Assembly (NCBI RefSeq): GCF_000213175.1
Contig: NW_009799179.1
Location: forward strand, 6,037,082 to 6,101,081
Direction: 5' to 3'
Length of the DNA stretch: 64,000 nt
Origin: Neurospora tetrasperma FGSC 2508
Lineage: Eukaryota; Ascomycota; Sordariomycetes; Sordariales; Sordariaceae
Part shown: positions 12,881-24,555 of the stretch, in pieces
Numbering within the stretch: position 1 is the first letter of the stretch
Layout: every line of letters starts with the position of its first letter
The notes under the pieces: model-generated
Database searches by the model: none
Told to the model about the DNA's origin: nothing
What the model saw: the letters and a program-made list of their open reading frames with translations, nothing else
Position numbers and translations under genes: made by a program

Positions 12881-13717
12881 GTCCCCCGTACTTAAATTTT
12901 AGAAAAGGATAGAAAATATAATAAAAGATAAAGATAATTCTAGAGGCCGAAACCAAAATTCAGTCCCTAATCCCAGCTATAGTAGTACTAATAATAGATA
13001 ACCGGTAAATAAGAAGAAGCGGGAAATTGAATAATAAATAAAAAATAATAAAAAGAAAGGAATTTAGTTCGATTTATTCTATATACCTTGATTAAATACT
13101 TAGTAGTATACTCTTTTATAGAATAATTATTAATAGTACTGAAAGATAGTACGTTTTACGGCGGTCTTACGTTTCTTATTCCCCCGAATAGCCTATACCT
13201 ATATTACAAACCTATAATAAATAAGATTAGAAGATGAGAAGGATTTAAAAAACGTTAGTAGTATAATAATTGAGCGTTAAAGAGAAAAACGAGTTATAAG
13301 TAGGGAATTGAATATACGAACTCTCCAATTTATATTAATAGCGGCTACGGCCGTCCTACGTAAATTACTATACTATAGGCGTCCTTATAGTACTCCTAAT
13401 AGGGTGAATAATAAGAAGAATCGTTAAGGTTCTCTATATACGTTAATTAGGCTAGTTTTCTGACGTTCAAATAAATTATTAAGGGTAATAATAACTCTTA
13501 TAGCGGAAGGGTTGAATTTAGTAATATTTTAATTAATATTCGACGCTTAAGCGGGAATTAAAATACCGGCGGGCGCTAAGCAGCTTCCCGCTTTAGTAAA
13601 ACTTTTACTAGTGCTTAGTTAGGCGTAGCTATAGGAAGGCTAGGTAAACTCCACTTTATTAATAATAAATATAATATCGGATTTTCGAACGGGAATATTA
13701 CTTTGAGAGGGGGGTAG

Positions 13718-13957
13718 TATTATAGGTATTACTACCATATTCCTAAATATAAATAGAAGGTACTATACTATATTAAGTACAATCAACTACATAGCTACTT
13801 AAATATAGTATAGCAATTACGTATATACGTGCTGTAGTCCGCGTACTGGACCTACACGGCGTGCCCTATATAGTTCTCGTGCGCGTACAGGATTCTCTTC
13901 CTGTTCCTCGCACAACAATCAAAGTCTTACCTTAGTGCTTGCTCGCGCCCCGTGAAA
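13718..13957 (+). repeat. Gypsy-1 3' LTR, RIP-mutated in its first half only
   Basis: It is the partner of the 5' LTR. About 13718-13825 carries many C-to-T and G-to-A changes (tgtcacagg became tattatagg), while about 13826-13957 remains nearly unmutated and keeps the TATA-like box. The sharp change from mutated to unmutated inside one LTR is unusual. Confidence 0.9.
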
Positions 13958-13962
13958 GTTAT

Positions 13963-15607
13963 AGCGAAAATTAGAATACTATCTATTCAATTTTTAATTA
14001 CGCTTAAGAAGTTCTTCGAGGAGTTCCATTATACGAATTTAGTTTATAGTAACGTGATAATGCTATTGAATCTAATTATTATTCATAATGGGGCGGTTTG
14101 GGGTTTCGATAATTATAAGGCTGCTAGGGGTAATACTACGACTATTAAAACCGGAGACTATACGAGTAAAAGTAGTAGTACTATTACTACTGGATATAAT
14201 ACGTACGGGAGTAATTATATTACTATTAGAATTAAAAGTAATACGAACCGGGTTCATTATATTACTATTAATAGAATTGGAGGGAGTACAGCTATAGAGG
14301 GCCATATTCTTTATACGTAGTATATAATATTTCTTTTATTAATAGTAAGTAGCATCATAATTTAGGGTACGAGGAAGGTTAATAAGGTTATTTAGAAAGT
14401 CATTATATATTAAATAATTATATATATACTTTTTGAAAAAGTTAATAGTATTCGCGAAGGCTTTTAATTTTTAGTAATAATCCGCTTAATTGGTTACTAC
14501 TATAGTAGTAATAATTATAAATTAAATAATATTGCGAATATTATAGAAATTAACCGGAATATTTAATATATATTTATTAATAATATAAATATAAATTACG
14601 GTTTAGGGGCTAAAAATTAAGATTAAACGTTAATTAGGGAGGAGGAATAAAAAGAGGAAAGATACGGGATTTATAAGTAGATAAAATAAAATAAGTTTTA
14701 CTAATAACGATTTTATAAAAGGTATTGGGATTATTAGGTTTCGTATTAGAATTCAAAATTATAATAAGGTTTAAAGTATAGTAGAGGTAAGGGATTTTAT
14801 AGACGGTATCAGAAGAGGTAATATATGAACATTAAATAATAGAAGGGATAATTATATCAGTTTCAAAGGATTTTAAAATTCTTATTACTATAAAATATAT
14901 AAAAACATATTGTATATTCTAAGGGAGTTAGGGCTACGAAATTAGGGGAGGATATAAGGCCCGGAGATAAATTAGAAGAAGGGATTTCGGGGTTGGAGGT
15001 AAGGTCGATCGGGTTAGGACGAATATAATTGTAATTAGAAGAAGCTATTTCAGACGATATCATAATAGGGAAAAAAGAGAGGGAAGTTAGGAAGGGGCGC
15101 TGTAGGGAGGATTATATAAATAAAAGACGAGGTTTTTACGCCGTTATAAATGGAAGTAGAGCCGAGGAATACGAAATAAAGGAATAGGGCGGAAGTAAAT
15201 ATAAATAGGGGTAATAAAGCGGATGAGTAGGAATATAAACGGGGAAATAGGATAGAGAAGCGGAAGGAAGGCGGAGAAAGGAGTAGTAGGGGTTAAAACA
15301 GAGAAGCGGCGAAGGAGGGCGGTATTTTTAGTCCTATTCTTATTATTCTTATTATTTTAGTATTGGGATAATATAGTAAAAGAAGGGATAAAATTAGTTT
15401 GCTATAGTAGTAAGTGAGAATTATTATAGTTATAAGTAAAGTAGGAGCGGCGTGGGTAATTTACGGCCGAGATGGAGCGGGGGGTTTTTATCCGGCGGCG
15501 CTTAACGCCGTACGGTTTTCCCCTCTAGAGAACCTGGAGAAGGACCCTATACTAACAGGGCACTATAATTATATAATATAGGGAATAAGACTATTATTAT
15601 TATTATT
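13963..15607 (+). mobile_element. LINE-1 3' segment after Gypsy-1
   Basis: It aligns with LINE-3, LINE-4 and reverse LINE-6. It contains a frame (13952-14320) rich in Thr, Ser, Asn and Ile whose last part is also open in LINE-4 (48040-48297). The 3' end carries the family's conserved GC-rich block with the hairpin cggcgcttaacgccg (about 15493-15507), then a (TTA)n tail. Confidence 0.8.
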
Positions 15608-17697
15608 ATATATAACGCTACCGCTAGGTATTTAGGAAAATACAGTTAATTATACTAATTAATTAGGAGTTTTTATTAATAGTAATAAATTGTAGCAGTA
15701 GGATTCCTAGCTCTCTAATTACTTCCTCGACCCTTTTAATTAGCTACGTAAATCCTTCCTCCCTTTCGTTATTAATTACTACTTAAAAAATTAGTATAGA
15801 GGTTTTTTTAAGGGTAATTACTATACACTATACTAAGGGGGTATAGTAATAGTTAGTCTTATATATAGTATTAAATAAAAAAGTAAAGGGGTATTATAAC
15901 TATATTCTCCATTGGGTACGAATTAATTAGAGAGTTTAATGTAGTATAGTACCCTCCTCTTCCTCCTCTTCATCCCTATAATAATTAAACTCTAGCTTTT
16001 AGAACTCAATCGACTTATTATTATTAGTAAGCTTCTTAACGAAGGGTTAAGTATTAATATAACTATCCCTATTATTAGCGCGTAGTACTTATTATATATT
16101 TTCGAAGTCTTTATAAGTAAGATGGAGTTTAGGATAGTACTAACGAACGGTAGTATAGATTAAATATATTAGTAAATCCCATTGGTTAACAAGATTGGTA
16201 ATAGTTTCTTACGTTTTAATATTAGTACCCTTACTTCGAAATATTATATATATAAGGAGGTCTTTAGAGAGAGGGTACCTATAATATATACAGTCTATTA
16301 CTCTAATACTCTACTGATAATTATTAATCTTTAAATTTAATAATACTATACGGAAGGGGCAACCGCGTACAATTTTTTACAATGTAATCCGTTGCTTCCT
16401 ATATAGGTTATCGTTAGGGTACTTTTAGTACTCGCTGTAGTTATAACGTATAGCTATCTTCTACCGCTTGCCGTATATCTCTAGTACTTGTAGGTTATTA
16501 TATTTATAATCATATTATATTGTAATACCAAAGCGATAGCAACAGTATATTTCAATAACTTCGAAGTAAGTATAGTCCGACGAAGGTTGGAGAGCGAAAC
16601 TAAATATAGGGTCGTTGGCAGGCACTTCCTATTTAACATCGCGATTAAAGGAAGTATTACTAATAAAAGTAACCGATAAAGCATTTAAATTGCAACAACG
16701 GCATTGCGCAAATATCTAAATCAATTATCAACGATTAAAAGCGATTAAAATTAGTCAATTCAAATAGAGTTACCTACGGTAAGGGTACTTTAAATACAAT
16801 TATTAGTATACAACAGTAAATATATAGTATAAATCGCTACAAAGAGTAGGTATAATTAACTGTATGAAAATGAGCAAAGAACTTAATTAAGTTAGAGCAA
16901 ATGTTCCGTATATTGAAAAGACGAAATTTAGCGGGTAAAAACGGGAATTTCAATATCAAGTATTATTCAACTATAGTTCCACTTTTCCAGGTAGGACAGG
17001 GTACACATAGGGAATAGGGTGGGTACGGAGAGGGAAGCCCTTAATCTTTCTAAATATAGCTAGCTCTTAAGTTCTTCAAACTAGCTTAAGAGGTCGTCGT
17101 TAAATAGGTCGAATATTTAGACCGCGCGAATAATTGAAAAAATTATAAATTGGAAAGTACTATCGTCTACAAGGATAGTCGCGTTAACGAGGGACCCTCT
17201 GAGGGCTAGGAGAGGTCTAAACTGATCTTCTATATCAATACTAATAAGGCGCTCAATAGCTTAGGTATACGGTACGCCTTCTAACGCGGTTAAATAGACA
17301 TTTCTATTTATTAGTAGCTTGGAGCCTTCAATTTCGCTATCTAGAGGGGCGTCCGAAACGTCGATATCTTCGTCTAGTACTTCTAGTAGGATACCTTCGT
17401 TATTAATAATAATATTATTATTAAAAAACATGAACTTTACCAAACTCTACGTTTTGCGGGATTTCTAGCAATTAATAGCGTCGCGGGGTAGTACTGAAAT
17501 TCGTACTTCTTTCCTTATAGTAAAGTACGTTCGTAGCGTAATAGTAAAGTACAATTTATTATTATAGGGTAAGGCGATATTTAACGTATAGGGTAGAATA
17601 TAATCTATATAATTATACAAGAAAGATGGGGAATTATAGAATTCATATATAGTAGTTTATCCCATATAGGCGAGGATAAGCTATATCTTTAATATAC

Positions 17698-17880
17698 GTG
17701 ACCGGAGCCTCCGGGAGCGTGTGGTTAATTAGGGGGCTCGCATTGGCCCAGTAGCTACTACGGCGGTAGTAAGGCTAGACGGGTCAGCCAATTAGAGAGC
17801 GTACGTCAACCGGCAACCATAGCCGTAGTAATGCCGCTACCACATGACAGTCACAGGCTAGCCCTGTGACAGAAATAATA
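17698..17880. other. GC-richer, RIP-poor island with a perfect hairpin
   Basis: This stretch keeps abundant CA, TG and CG, in contrast to both flanks. It ends with a perfect inverted repeat, gtcacagg and cctgtgac, separated by 5 nt (17850-17870). Size and composition resemble an LTR or another short promoter-bearing repeat, but no second copy is visible in the window and no TG...CA ends with a target duplication were found. Confidence 0.45.
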
Positions 17881-18924
17881 TAAGCAGAGTAACTATTTAT
17901 TTATTTACCACCTTTTAAGTTATCATTAAGGGGAATAGCGGGTCCTTTACCTAGTAGATAGTCTTATGAAATTGAACTTAGCAAGGCATTATTAATAATA
18001 ATGGTATTTATAAATATATTGTGCGCGTAGGATATAATAAGATACTTCTAGTAGCTTTTCTTCTAGTAATTAATTTTAAGAGATTAAATGAAATGGCGGA
18101 CTAGTATTAATAACGGAAGTCTAGTAAATATAGTAATAAGGTTTATAGTATTAATTCGTATTCCTATTTATAATATTCACATACGTATAGTAGGGGTAGT
18201 AGTGTAAGTAGGTCCCGGTCCGGGGGCGACTAATTGTAGGGGCGGGTATTTTTTTATATTCTAGACTTAAATAGTAAATTAGTAGTCTTAATAGGGGAAT
18301 AGACCTTAATAATACTATAAGACCCTACAGCCGGCCAGCCTTATAATTATTTATTAGTAATTATGTTATTGAATATACCGGTACCTTAGTATTAGCTTTA
18401 TATAATTATTACTACTATTAAATATTCAAATAAATACATATTAGAGTATATAGTTTACTGTTTATATAATATAACGTACGTGCTAGTAATTATATTTATC
18501 TTATTTATAGCTCTCTATTTTGCAACCGACTATTATTTATTCATCTACCCGGTCTATCTAATTATTGAACTACCTCTTATATATAGTTTACCCGTTATAT
18601 TCAATTCTATGTTAATTGTATATCTAACTTAATTTTAACTATTATACTCTTTCCAATTATTATTTCAAGACCGCTAGCCCTACGATGCCTTGTTGACGAA
18701 TCAAAGTAAATAAAGGCGACGATCCCCCTTTGTAGGTAGATTATATTATCTATAGACTACTACTATTTGGGGTTAATTATAGTAAACGCGTACTACTTCC
18801 TCGGATTTATTTATATTAATCCAATTAACCTCGGCGTTTAAAATTAAAATTACTAAACTTCGTTCTACTAATCGATGCCGATAATAATACGGTTATATTT
18901 AATACGGGCGCGGTATATAATAAC

Positions 18925-18930
18925 CTTAAA

Positions 18931-18965
<35 letters not shown>

Positions 18966-19022
18966 TAATAATAATAATAATAATAATAATAGTAATAATA
19001 ATAGTAATAATAATAATAATAC
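18925..19022. repeat. (TAA)n microsatellite
   Basis: A nearly pure run of aat/taa triplets with a few interruptions. It creates spurious poly-Leu and poly-Ile open frames on the two strands, which are not genes. Confidence 0.9.
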
Positions 19023-20565
19023 TATTAATTGGTAGGATATTAGCGACAAAGGTAACGATAAGGGTAATAATGAAGGTGAATTGGATCTAATTTCTATTTT
19101 AGTTAGCTATAATACTAATACTTTTATAAGTGTTATTAATTAAGATCTCTTCGATAATATAAATATTATAGACATTCGTCGCAGATTCGAAAATTTAATA
19201 AATCCTAACGTCGTTCTTCCTGCTAGGTTCGACGAAGAATAATTGCAGTTTAACGTCGACTATAATAAACGGGAGTTTAATTAGAAAATATAAGGACTAG
19301 AAACAGTCGTATTTAAAGAAGACTTTATAAATAAATAGGTAGCCGAACAACTCCATTGAAAACCGGGCATAGATGTTCCACAAAATATAATATTACGTAA
19401 TATTATTTCTATAATATTCAATTTAATTTATTCTTATTATAATTAATACGAGTTTTTATCGGAGTTTCCATTTGGCCGTTAGCTTATACGCTATTCTTAA
19501 TAAACATTCTTAGAAATAATATAAAGTATAAGTGGAAATTTTAGGCATTTTACATAACTAAGACGGTAGACCTGTAATCGACATTCAGCGCCTATTAAAA
19601 TAATTAGAGACGTTAAAAAATCGTATAATATACCGACTATTATTATTGGATATACGTATGACTAAAGTCCTATTATAAACTTTAAGAATAAAAATAGAAT
19701 TAGCGAGTCGGAAAAAGTAATAATAGTAATAATAACAGTAGTAATACGAATATAATAGTAAAGAAGATATAAACATTAAAAGATATTATATTTTTAGCCT
19801 TCTTATTATAGAAATATAGGGGGTTCTTTTCTTCTATTAATGATCGATTAGTACTATTAATTAAAGTGTTTATATTAAACGTACCTTTATAATTAGAATT
19901 AATATCTTTATTGGAATTATTTATATATTTGTACCAATATTAGACTAAATTCTATAGGGTTATATTCCGGGGATTTAAGTTAATAGTAACCTTCTTTTAA
20001 AATTTCCGAAGATATATATTTCTTTTAATAAAGTAGGCGATTATAGTATTTCGATTAATAATTTTACCCTCCTTCAAAGTTGTTTCTATTTCTAACTCTG
20101 TAATTTGGACGGTAATAGTAACTAAAGAATCCTTCGTCTTATTTAATTCGTACTAAGTTTAAAATAAACTATTCTAATTTTATTTATTTTGGTTAATGAT
20201 TTTGAATAATCAAAATATCCATTTAGTAGGATAGGGAATCCGCTACGCTCAAATACTTCTTCGTTTTCGCCGTCGTTAATCCGGTTATTATACGGACTTT
20301 AATAGTTAGAATAGGAGTTTTCGTTGTAGTTTCAATCCTCTTCGGGGACCCTATAATCGTTTGTACTATTTAGGTAATTATTCTCAATTCGGATTCGAAT
20401 ACCTATTATAGCGTTCAATTTGGCTATATTAAGGGCAACCTCCTTCTTTACAACCTAATTCTTCTTACATAAAGCTATATTTCTATTGTATAATTAATTC
20501 AACTCCTTAATATAATCCTTAAGAGGGGTAGTAGGGTCGCGTTTAATAGTAATATTCTTAAGGAC

Positions 20566-20862
20566 TGTAAGGGGACAGCAGAGCGATACGCGGGTGCTGG
20601 CCACTGTGTATATATTAAGGTTCTACGAAGGAAGAAAGGAGAAAATGCTACCCTCTGGGTGGGCTGAGTGCCAGAGCTTATATAGCCGTGCGCTCTAGTA
20701 GTGCCTTGTGGCCTAAAGTAGCAAGGGAATGCTCTAGAAGCCCGGGGCGCTACTATGCCGTAGTCCGAGTTAATTAGGGCAATCCCAATACGAATTGCTA
20801 TTTTAGTACTCGAATCTAGCCAATTAGAGCCAAATACCTTATCGGGCGCCAATCCTATGATA
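20566..20862 (-). repeat. Gypsy-2 3' LTR
   Basis: It begins (plus strand) tgtaagggga and ends cctatgata. It keeps much of its original GC content. Its partner at 33644-33940 has the same length, and the start aligns as tataagggga after RIP. The 117-residue minus open frame at 20499-20852 is an accident of this GC-rich LTR, as are the frames at 33742-33994. Confidence 0.88.
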
Positions 20863-22236
20863 TTAGCCTCCCCCTTCTCCGTCCAACTATAACTATACGC
20901 TATAATTATTATTTATATTACCCCTATTTTACCCTTCTATAGTTTTTACTTTCCTTCTTACTCCTTTAACAAATAATTATAACTATATTATACGTATACT
21001 CTTAACTCTCATTTAAAATACCCTAAAATAACTATTATTAACCCTTATTCTTAGTACTAATTCTAATTTAAATCTTGTTAAATTCCGGCCTAATACTCTA
21101 ATTTATTATTACCCGGCTATAGTACCCGCGCCCGCGCCTGTAGTTACTCCTACGCCTACGCCTACTATTATTATTATTCTAACGGCTATTCCAATTCCTA
21201 CTTTTACGCTTATTCTTATTCTTATTACGCTGGTCTTTTTAATATTCCAAACGCCGGGCAATAGCAACGGCGGTAGAAACCGTAAATTTATTAAAATGCC
21301 TATCGAAAGTACTATATCTATTTGATACTCTTAATATATAGTACTAAGGGACTATAATACTTATATACCTAACGAAAGTAAAAATTACTATATACTTTAC
21401 GTACGTTCGAAGAATTCGGGCACCTACCGGCGGTAACCCTCTCCCATTCAAAAGTAGTACTCTATCTAATTGAAAGAGGGCTACTTAAATAATAAATTTC
21501 TGTTTTACTAATCCTTCTATTATATAATAATTTTAGTTTATAACTTCGAGCAATTAATAACTAAGCGCTATATATTTCCGTAAATATCTTTTAAGAACCT
21601 TCGTTCTATTTATTTACCAATTTAATTTTAAAGATATTATTTACTTTATATTCGGTTACTCCGTTAATAAAATATTACTAACCCCCCTTCCTACTGCTAT
21701 AGTACCTCTAATTATAATTCTAAACGTTCTTACGTCTTTCACCCTAATTTCGATTATAGTATTTAAAAAATTAAAGGTTCTAAAAGAGGATCTTTAAATC
21801 CTTCGTATAGATTAAAGTAGTCTAATAGCTTTATAATCGTTATCATTCGCTAAATCATTTTAGGCAAATTAGGATTTAGTCGCCTCAATGAACATTACTA
21901 TACAATTTACCTAAAATATCAAATGTACTACTACTGTAGCTATTACTTACTTGAACGCCCTTATAGCTAGGTTTAATACCCGGATAATGAAAATAATTTA
22001 CACCTTTTAAAATAAAGTAGCAACTATAGTAGTAAATACTATTTTTAGTAAAATAGTTATAGAGTTGGAGATTCGTATTAAGGAATTAGAGAAATAACGG
22101 AGGGTAATAGAAGGGGATAAGGTATTACTAGGTAAAGAAAACCTATAAGTTCGTCTTAATTTATTATTAGGTAAGGAGGACTTATTAATACTGATAAGAA
22201 GATAGGTAGTAGAAGATAGGTCGGTAAATAATAGAC

Positions 22237-24099
22237 GTTGTGACCCCAACCCCGGTCACCCCCCACCCTCGGTCATGTAACTTCATTACCAGGAATCAGA
22301 TAACATTGCACACTGGCCACTTTTGTAGGGATTTCAACGCTTCAAAATGTCATAATCTTATTCCTGATACTCTTGAATGATATAGAGTATTGGCTGGAGG
22401 GCTCTCCCTAACTCTTATAGCGGTGGTGCCGTCGTTGCCGTAGTAACCCTTCTTCGCTTAGGACCCTCCTTTGAGGCATTACGAGCAGCCAGAATCTCCT
22501 CTACCCGTACAAATTTATTATTACCCCCTTCTTTAGCTACTTTTCTTTTACCCCTAGGCTTCATTGAGTCTAGTTGAATCTATAGATATTGAATCTGGTA
22601 ATTCTTAGCAGCGAGTTTAGCGTTCTTAATATTAAGAGCCTTAGCTGCCTTAGTAAACGTAGTCCTAATATTACGATCGATAGAGGAGAAGTTGTGAATG
22701 CCTCCTAGTATATCCCTAGACTTTTGGGGGGTAGAAAAAATAACGTTGTCCTTTGAAAAATACTCAATTAGTAGCATTTTGGGTAGTAATAGTTGGACTA
22801 GTAAGGCATCGTCGTCAAGGACTACCTCGGGGTCGTCGATAATAATAGATTTGTTGACTAGCTATATTCCTATCTTTCTAAACCCTAATTTAAGGTTTCT
22901 AGTATTTATCCTCCTTTTTAAAGCTTCCTAGTAATATTAAAGGAACTATTGTTTATTTATTAGTATAAATACTAGAAAGCTGGCAAAATCCCTAGTCAGA
23001 TCCTTAAAATATAATTTGACGGTTGAAAAGATAGAGCGGTTAAGTAGTTAAGTCTTGTAAGAAATATAAGAGAATAAAAAGAGTAGTTGAACGTTATATT
23101 GAAAGACCTTAATAAGGAAATCGTTAGATATATAATTAATATATTCATTAAGGATTAAAAGACGCCAACTATTGTTGGTTGGCTTCGTTTCTAGTAGATA
23201 AACCTCCTTTAGCTACCGTAAAGTAATCTATAAATTGCTAAGAAGTACGGCGTACTACAATCTACTATCTCCGACCGTATACGAGGTACCCTTTTCCTTT
23301 GTGTAATTAAAATACTTTAATAACGGCTATCCCCCGCTTAAGAATCCTTTTTATACAAATGGATATTGAATAAGGAGAAGGCTGGCCGGGCTCCCAACTA
23401 TCGTTAATTATTAAGGATCGCTACGTCGATATTGAAAAGAGGAGGTGACAATAACAAGCGAGGCGCCCGTTGGATCGATCGGTTCCTGAAGCGTAACCCC
23501 GATATTAAGACTAAGCTTTCTAAGCCGCTCGAGTTAGCGGGAGTTAGAGGTTCTACCTAAGAAGCCTTTATAAAGTTCTTTGACCTTCTATAAGCCTAAA
23601 TTTACAATAAAGGTATTATCCTAGCCAATATTTCAAATATAGACGAATATAGTCTTCAAAAACTAGAATCAAAGGATGGTAAGGTGTTTAGGATTGCTCT
23701 AATAAAGAAGGTATATCTAATAACGACCGATGCAACGAGTTGGGTAACTATTATCGAGTATAGGACCGTTAAGGGTAAAAGGTTAATTTCCGTTATTATT
23801 TTTTCCAGTATCAACCTCCAGGAATAATAGTTCTCTAAAATAGATTACAAACACAACAGTTGGAAGTATAATAATACCTTTAATAGATAGAGCTGCTACA
23901 CACTAAGAAGGTTCGTTATAGACCTTAAATATTGTTTAATTAAGTAAAGACGAAGCTATCGCGACCAAAATCAATCAAAACGACGGTGTTTTGGTGGAGT
24001 TGTTGTTGTTGAAAGAATGAGGATATCCGGTTACATGGGGAAATAGCGGTGTGGGGGATGCGACCGAAGGAGGGGGGTGACCGGGGTTGGGGTTACAAC
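22237..24099 (-). mobile_element. Fot1/pogo-like DNA transposon with an internal inversion
   Basis: The ends are inverted repeats: gttgtgaccccaaccccggt at 22237 matches the complement of the sequence ending 24099, for about 28 bp. Size (1.86 kb) is normal for fungal pogo elements. The transposase is split between strands. The C-terminal half, from the second catalytic Asp (LLILNE, D to N) through the PPHTSH/QPLD region to the tail, is on the minus strand (about 23239-22300). The N-terminal half (psq helix-turn-helix, CENP-B-type RWIDRFLKRNP, first Asp in NIDE) is on the plus strand (23237-23893). The first codons are again on the minus strand (24000-23894). A clear TA duplication is not seen; the flanks share cg. 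Confidence 0.88.
22300..24000 (-). pseudogene. pogo transposase, broken by a 657-bp inversion
   Basis: This DDE transposase would cut and paste the element. The psq domain reads AKKYGVLQSTISDR at 23237-23278 (plus). The CENP-B-type domain is near 23468-23540, the first catalytic Asp is in NISNIDE near 23620, and WVTIIEY at about 23740. Reading jumps to the minus strand at 23239 with LKEVYLL, then LLILNE (second Asp lost), a QYNVQLLFL block, KLGFRKIGI and a Lys/Arg-rich tail ending near 22420. The junctions share an inverted gct/agc (23237-23239, 23891-23893). The copy is only lightly RIP-mutated; a few stops remain. Confidence 0.85.
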
Positions 24100-24555
24100 G
24101 TATAGGGTATTAGAAAAAGAGGAGGAATATATAATAAAAGTAATAGAAATAGTATAATAGGAGGGGGATACGCCGGAAGAGAAAAGCAAGTTAAAGAAGA
24201 TAATTCGGTTCTCGAATTTAATAGAAGAGATTACCTCTCCTCTAAAAAAGAAGAGAAAGGTGTAGGTTCCTTATAATAATACTACTATAATATTATTATC
24301 TTTAAATATTATAATCGAATTAAGTACTAAGGCGGTATTGAATACTGGAAACACTAAATAGAACGAATTAATAGAGGAAGCACTTTGAATTTAGGTAGGC
24401 GGCCGCATCTTTTACCTCCGGGCATTAAATTTACTTACTCTTCTTACTCCATTGATATATCCCCCCTTATACATTAATTTATAAATTCATTATTAATTCG
24501 AATATTTCCGTATTATTTTTCAAAGAGTTCGAACGCTTCGGTATTTTAAAAGTCT

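Larger units (their letters stand above)
5791..13962 (+). mobile_element. Gypsy-1: complete Ty3/Gypsy chromovirus, RIP-inactivated, inserted in LINE-1
   Basis: Two 240-bp LTRs (5796-6035 and 13718-13957) flank about 7.7 kb and are bordered by a 5-bp target duplication, gttat (5791-5795, 13958-13962). The plus strand carries Gag with a zinc knuckle, protease, reverse transcriptase, RNase H, integrase and a chromodomain, in the order typical of chromoviruses. All frames contain stops, nearly always at codons explained by CpA-to-TpA change. LINE-1 sequence is continuous across the insertion once one gttat is removed. No tRNA-primer site was identified after the 5' LTR. Confidence 0.92.
126..15607 (+). 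mobile_element. LINE-1: 5'-truncated Tad1-like non-LTR retrotransposon with two later insertions
   Basis: This element copied itself by target-primed reverse transcription. A 15-bp target duplication flanks it, and the 3' end is a (TTA)n tail at about 15585-15607. About 1 kb of the 5' end is missing relative to full-length LINE-6. LINE sequence occupies 126 to about 560, about 1900-5795 and 13963-15607; the gaps hold a telomere-repeat segment and Gypsy-1. Reverse transcriptase signs are readable near 3600 (a KALGVD block from KAxGxDGIP), 4172-4230 (QGSPLSSILF) and 4270-4325 (GIINNINI, from a VDDIN catalytic block with both Asp changed to Asn). A Cys-rich knuckle of ORF1 lies near 455-520, with Cys codons turned into Tyr. 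Many stops stand where Gln or Trp is expected, so it is dead. Confidence 0.85.
1..17040 (-). mobile_element. MULE-1, Mutator-like DNA transposon, split by LINE-1 and cut by the window edge
   Basis: Two pieces, 1-125 and 15623-17040, belong to one element. Both align with the internal part and one end of MULE-2 (about 26220-27773). The pieces are separated by LINE-1, which left a 15-bp target duplication (atatataacgctacc at 111-125 and 15608-15622). The end at 17040 reads gggaagccc and corresponds to the terminal repeat of MULE-2 and MULE-3; the other end lies outside the window. By homology with MULE-3 the transposase is on the minus strand. This copy is heavily RIP-mutated and I see no usable frame. 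The 8-bp target duplication should be ttaatctt (17041-17048), but its partner is not in the window. Confidence 0.8.
17041..20565. other. Decayed repeat DNA, element not identified; flank of MULE-1 and host of Gypsy-2
   Basis: AT-rich, RIP-mutated sequence with no intact frame. It is continuous with 33941 onward once Gypsy-2 is removed (duplication aggac/agaac). The minus strand shows long stretches whose only stops are at possible former Gln codons, including a charged coiled-coil-like part near 20300-20560. At 19949-19973 the minus strand reads SPEYNPIE, resembling the block with the last acidic residue of Tc1/mariner DDE transposases; this is weak. An open frame at 17261-17443 (minus) is acidic and unrecognised. 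Confidence 0.4.

Noticed and set aside
18825-19090. Poly-Leu and poly-Ile open frames
   Set aside because: They are translations of the (TAA)n microsatellite on the two strands.
20499-20852. 117-residue minus open frame and its counterparts at 33742-33994
   Set aside because: Both lie in the two Gypsy-2 LTRs; the frames exist because the LTRs are GC-richer than the surroundings.
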